From Haberlea rhodopensis (taxonomy: Eukaryota; Streptophyta; Magnoliopsida; Lamiales; Gesneriaceae), in NCBI GenBank assembly GCA_907163345.1, contig CAJQUN010000057.1:1488001-1552000 (forward strand): a stretch of DNA of 64,000 nt, in the 5' to 3' direction. How positions within the stretch are numbered: position 1 is the stretch's first letter; each line of letters starts with the position of its first letter. Shown here in pieces: positions 37,101 to 43,100 of the stretch. A program made the translations under genes and the position numbers. Under the pieces are notes generated by a model, which had not been told where the DNA came from, made no database searches, and was given only the letters and a program-made list of their open reading frames with translations.

Positions 37101-40100
37101 ATATTTATAAGCCGTCTCATCCATTTTCGCTCATACATAGTGATATCTAGGTACCTTCCAGGGTTAATACTGTCACGGGTTCTCGTTGGTTCCTCTTTTT
37201 TGTCGACGATCACACTCGAGTCTCATGGGTATTTTTGATGAAAGATAAATCAACACATGTAATCTTTTTACACAGTTTCACTCAATGATTCAAACCCAGT
37301 TTTCAACAAACATTCAGGTTTTTCGAACAGATCGTGCTCGCGACTACTTCAACTCCGGCCTCGGCTCATACCTTCAGAGCCATGGGATTGTCCACGAAAG
37401 TTCTTGTGTGGATACACCCCACAGAATGGTGTCTCGGAGCGCAAAGATCGCCACCTTCTCGAGGTAACACGTGCTTTAATGTTTTCCCGCAAAGTCCCGC
37501 ATTCTTTTTGGGGTGATGCCTTACTCACTGCAACTTACCATATCAATAGAATGCCATCTCACATTCTTTACTTTGACACACCCATTCAAACTCTACTTCA
37601 AACTTACCCACATACTCGCATGGTTTCCTCTATTCCTCTCAAAATCTTTGGTTGCTCGTGTTTTGTCCACATACATCCTCATAATCGGGGAAAATTAGAC
37701 CCTCTAGCAATCAAATGCATTTTCCTCGGTTATTTTCCCCATCAAAAAGGGTATAAATGCTATTCCCCTCGACTTAAGCGATTCTTTAACTCTATGGATG
37801 TCAACTTCTTTGAGAATGAGCCCTACTATCCCATTTCCTCAATTCAGGGGGAGAACCAAGTTGATGAATCTCAGAATCGGGAATCCCTTGAACCTGCCTT
37901 TCCTACTTTACTGCCCGTTGACAATATCACACCACCAGTCCCAAATCCTATAATGCCAAACTCCACTCAACCCTCGTTACAGCTATATTTTAGGAGGAAT
38001 CAACAACCTGTACAGATTCAGCCTTGATGTGACTCTGCTTTAAAGTCAACTTCTGCTGACAAAACACAAGGTAACATTGAACAATCATGATTATAGACCT
38101 ATTGCTGTTCGAAAAGGTTGCTTAGATCTTGCACCCAGCATCGTATTGGCAATTTTGTCTCTCTTGAGCACTTATCTCAGGCATATCGAGCATTTGTGTC
38201 CAAATTAAGATACTAGCAACTATTGAAAGTGCTATGCAAGATCCAGATTGGAAATCAGCAGCCCTTCAGGAAATTCAGGCTCTAGAGAAGAACAGTACAT
38301 GGCTCATTACTGATCTTCCACCAGGAAAGAAAACAGTTGGCTGCAGATGGATCTTCTCAGTTAAACATAAAGCTGATGGAAGTGTGGAATGATACAAAAC
38401 CAGATTAGTGGCTGAAGGGTACACTCAATCTTATGGTATTGATTACCAAGAAACCTTTGCCCCGGTAGCCCGACTAAATACTATCAGAGTCCTATCTGTT
38501 GTTGCAAACATGGACTGGCCCTGTATCAACTAGATGTCAAAAATGCCTTCCTAAATGGGGACCTTGAGGAAGAGATTTATATGAATATCCCTCCAGGATT
38601 TGATTCTTCTACTGCAAATAAAGTTTGCAAATTACAGAAATCTCTTTATGGCTTAAAGCAATCACCCCGGGCTTGGTTTCACAGATTCTACTGTGTTGAA
38701 TGGTTACACTCAGTGTCAATCTTATCACACCCTGTTTGTCAAACACTCGGAAGGAGGGAACATCACAATTCTCATAGTGTATGTTGATGATATTGTTCTC
38801 ATAGGAAATAACAACACAAAAATGTCACAAGTAAAAAATCTGCTCTCGAGAATTTGAAATGAAAGACCTAGGACATTTAAAATATTTTATGGGAATGGAA
38901 GTTGCAAGATCATCTCATTGAATTTATATCTCCCAAAGAAAATATGTGTTGGATCTTCTAAAAGAGACTGGAATGTTGGGATGCAAACCTGTAGACACCC
39001 ATGGATGCCAAATCAAAGCTTGAGACAAGGGATAACTGTCCACTTGTGGACAAAGGGAGATATCAAAGGTTAGTTGGGAAACTAATCTACCTCTCACATA
39101 CTCGCCGTGACATTGCATGGTCAGTCAGTTCATGAACAACCCCAATAATGATCACATGGAACTGTGTACAGACTATTGAGGTATCTTAAGAAAAATCCGG
39201 GAAAAGGATTATTATTCAGAAAATCTTATATTCGAAGTATCAAGATATATAGTGATGCAGATTGGGCAGACTCTCACTCTGATAGAAGATCCACCTCCGG
39301 CTATTGTTCATTTGTCTGGGGAAACTTAGTAATTGGAGGAGTGAAAAGCAGTTTGTGGTAGCTCGTAGTAGTGCTTAGGCTGAGTATCGAGCATTGGCCC
39401 AAGGTATATGCCTTTTGAAACGTTATTGAATGAATTAAAGTTGGACAATAATCAACTGGTAGAAATGATTTGTGATAACCAAGCAACCATAAGCATAGCA
39501 AAAAACCCGGTGCATCATGATCGAACTAAGCACATTGAGATAGATCGACATTTCACAAGTGAAGAGATAGATTGAGAAGAAAATCATTGACCTCAGCTAC
39601 ATCTCCACACATCTGCAACTTGCTGATATTTTGACTAAGGTTCTCCATCATCCTCAATTTGAGGACCTCAGTTCCAAGTTGGGCATGATCAACATATATG
39701 ACCCAGCTTGAGGGAGAGTGTTGAATAAAGAGATAGAGATAACATAAGATATTTGATAAGGATGTAGATAGAGTATTTTGTATATAATATTCCTATCTTA
39801 TCTTAGGAGTCTTTATAGTTTATATAAGTATGTCTTGTAACCCTATTTCATTATTCAGAATAATAAAAGACTATCTTTTCTCCTAAATTGTGTTTCGCTT
39901 CAGTATAAGTGATACTGTGATGATTTCAACGGTACGCATTGATTTATATGTTTTTTGAATTTGGTAAGAATACTTTTTGTGTTATCTTTTATTTGGGCAT
40001 GTTTGTTGAACTTTATGTTAATTGAAGTAATATGTATTTGATGTTAGTATATGAGTGATACTATGATTATTCCAGTAATGCTTCTTAAATTTGGTAAGAA

Positions 40101-43100
40101 TATTTTTGTTGCTTTTACATGGTTTTAGAATTTAAAAAAATGTGAATTTTAGTATTTTGTAATATAGTACATGTATAATATATATGAAAATATAAAATGC
40201 GAATTTTAGTATTTTGTAATATAGTACATGTATAATATATATGAAAATATACAGGTGTGTCCCAACCGTGTCGTATCCTGAAAATTTTGAAAATCTGTGT
40301 CCCTGCTTCCATGCCGTATCAGTGTCTGTGCATCATAGATCGTAGGCATTCTCCAAGTCTATAAAGACCATATGCAAACCTTACTCCTCTCGTAATAGCT
40401 CGATAAGTTGACGAAGTAAATGGATAGCCTCCGTAGTTGACCGTCCCGGCATGAACCCGAATTGATTCTCCGAGATCTTAGTCTCTCTTGTTAACCGGCA
40501 TTCAATTATCTTCTCCCAAAGCTTCATTGTGTGGCACATGAGTTTTATACCATGATAGTTGGTGCAACTCTGAATGTCACCTTTGTTTTTTTATAGATAG
40601 GGATGTGAGAACTCTTTTCCATTGAACAAGTTGTTAAAATCATTCTTCCATCTTGTTTTGACGTATTCATCTCTAACCAAGACTTTATGGTTCTCATCTT
40701 TTATACATTTCACTGCACTTGAGTCTCTTGTCTTCATCTCCCTCGCCCGAGCAATCCTGTAAAATATCTTGTTCTGCTCAGTCCAATTTATCGTACAACT
40801 TTATCTCTAGCATCTCGAACCGCTGTCTTCGCTTTTTTTTTTTGGCAAGTTTATACTTTTCGAAGGTTGCCCCATTGTTGTTCTTCTTCAGCTCTCTGTA
40901 AGCATCCCTCTTGATTCGAATAGCCTTCTTCACGTCTTCATTCCACCATGATGCGTCCTTGTCTTGTGGAGCATATCCTCTGGACACCAAGCAGCTCTTT
41001 AGCTGCCATCTTAATGCCACGAGCCATTTTCTTCTAGGTGGTATCAGAATCATCTCTTGGCATCCATTAACTTCCTCAACTATCCTCTCTACAAAAGTTC
41101 CGGGATTACTTTCTTTTAACCTCCACCTCTCAATTATAGGTTCTGACTTATGTTTCCTAACATCTAAAACTAAAAGTCGGTGTTGAGTTACTACATTCTC
41201 TCCTGAAATTACCTTATAGTCCAAACATTTAACTTTAACTATCCTTCTAATAAAAAAGAAATCTATTTGGGTTCCGCTAGACCTATTTCTGAAGGTGACT
41301 AGACGAGATGACCTCTTCTTAAACCAGGTATTCGTTAGGATTAAGTCATATGAAATGGCAAAATTCAAAAGTGAATTACCTACGGAGTTCCTCTCCCCAA
41401 GGCCATAACCTCCATGGACACTCTCATACACATCCCGATCAGAACCTACGTGTCCATTGAAATTCCCCTTGATGAAAATTTTCTCATTAAAAGGTATTCC
41501 TTGCACCACGTCGTCTAGATCTTCCCAAAATTTTCGGTTAGTTGCCTCATCTAAGACCGATTTGTGGTGCATAGGCACTGATGATATTTTGAAAATATAA
41601 TTGCCTAAAACTAGTTTAACTAATATTATCCTATCCCCTTTCCTACTAACTTCAACTAAATACTCGAGTAGTTTATTTTCTATACACCTACTCAATTACG
41701 GTTCTTATCCTTACCTATATACCAAAGTTTATAGCCTCGCCTACCCATTTGGTCACTTGCACACACAAAATAATAATTTTTCTTCTACTCATAGTCTCTA
41801 CTAACTCTGCTAATCTACCTGTAAGAGAACTTACATTTCAAGAGGCTGAACGAATCCTATGGTCCTGGTTTCGAGCTAACTTCTTTACCCCCACTCGTTC
41901 AAGGTGAGAGAACCCTTGTTCATTTGACACCACATACAAGCGTTGATGTGGCGCGTCGCTTATGAGCAACGATCTAGCAACCCTTGCCCACTAACCACTA
42001 CATCCGGGCTCTGATGCAGCGCGTTGCTGTGTGCCCCTGCGAAATTTATCTTATAGTTCATGTCATGATATATGATTATTTTATCAGCTGGCTGTCACAT
42101 GCCTACCGTCACCCTCCTCCTTTACTCTGGCTTGGGACAGACAGCGATATAGATTACAAGCGATACATATGATTGGCGGAGTTAAAAACCTACTCGATTA
42201 TTGGGAATAAAAGATATTTCGTGGGATATTAACGTGGCCACTGAAATCACATAGTATGATGCTGGTATGAAGACATTTTATATGTTTGTGTAACAACATG
42301 GTGTATTTATCATAACAATGGTATAAATGTGACAGTTGTTGAATTGCGATTTGTGGTAGTTAGTGTAATTTGTGCATTACTTATTTACAAATAGATATGT
42401 TATACAAATTTATTCTGTTCTCATAATGCGTGATTTGTCCACACCTTACCACAGATTGAATTGCCATTTTATTTTCACTTTAGGTTATAAAGATGATAAA
42501 ATTTTCAGCTTAAACCAGTTTTCATCTGTAGAGAATAGAAGAGAACATTTGGATTGATTCTGGAGGAGTGGTTAATTAATCCATTCTCTGTCTGAACTTA
42601 TTCCTTTCTCTGGCTACATTTTTGCTACTGATATTTTTAGAAACCTTTGGCATGTCAAAGCCCGAAATGGGTATTCCATTTTTCTGTGGACATACTTTTC
42701 CATTTCTAATTCCCTTAAAACAAAGTATCGTAGGGTTGCTCCTTTTACGTGCTTGATGGCATGAACTTCTGTCTTTTAATTGGAAACATCAACTCGACAA
42801 TCTCTAAAATTTCCCCAATCACTTTCCCTGGCTCCAAGTACATGTTTCCATGATCCATAACCTCTACCTTCCTGGTTAAGCGACTACTGGCTATTAAAGG
42901 CTTGGATTTCTAAAATTAGAGGTTATATAGTGAAGTCTTGTACCTATGTGCACATAGGTACTTCTTTTTGATTCCTTAAATTAACTGAAATGTGCATATC
43001 GTGGCTGCAAGCCTGTAACTGATTCTTCATTAATATTTGTGCATCAATCCTATGGTCATCCTTTTGTTCCGTGTGACTATCTAAAGCAAAGTTGTCACAT

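Larger units (their letters stand above)
35325..39902 (+). mobile_element. Ty1/copia element A, complete structure, dead coding
   Basis: The LTRs at 35325-35514 and 39719-39902 begin TGTTGAAT and end TTCA. The 5-bp duplication GTATA flanks the element (35320-35324 and 39903-39907). The primer site TGGTATCACAGCC is at 35515-35527 and a purine tract GAGGGAGAG lies before 39719. Gag, protease, integrase, reverse transcriptase and RNase H are all recognisable in the right order, but the frames are interrupted many times. Confidence 0.9.
35023..40338. mobile_element. hAT-like DNA element with 8-bp duplication, carrying a copia insertion
   Basis: The ends are CTATGATGCA (35023) and TGCATCATAG (to 40338), perfect inverted repeats over 10 bp and similar further in. 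The flanking 8-bp direct repeat ATCGTAGG (35015-35022 and 40339-40346) lies in the LINE, and removing the element restores LINE coding. Without the copia element it is about 730 bp and non-coding, with repeated GTCGGACAC/GTGTCC motifs at both ends. An 8-bp duplication fits hAT, but the terminal bases are not the classic CAGGG, so the superfamily is tentative. Confidence 0.75.
34030..42170 (-). mobile_element. LINE (non-LTR retrotransposon), interrupted by a hAT-like element
   Basis: Minus-strand order: endonuclease (about 41890 to 41150), linker KRDAYRELKKNNNGATFEKY, reverse transcriptase part 1 (40780-40339) with NYHGIKLMCHTMKLWEKIIE and NQFGFMPGRSTTEAIHLLRQ, break at LENAYD, then RT part 2 (35014-34462) with YADDVVLIGETR, then the tail. 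Joining the two sides after removing 35023-40346 gives an unbroken LENAYDKVPTEI. Endonuclease motifs include WNVSSLTGRL and QIDFFFIRR. The expected E in CVQETKW is V, and GDFN is GNFN. Stops show that it is inactive. The 5' limit near 42170 is approximate. Confidence 0.85.

Noticed and set aside
40115..40312. 65-residue open frame with two repeated YFHIYYTCTILQNTKI blocks
   Set aside because: It is produced by the 55-bp tandem repeat inside the hAT-like element.
35023..40338. Mutator-like assignment with a 9-bp duplication
   Set aside because: A 9-bp match could be drawn by shifting the border, but only the 8-bp ATCGTAGG leaves symmetrical 10-bp ends and restores the LINE frame.
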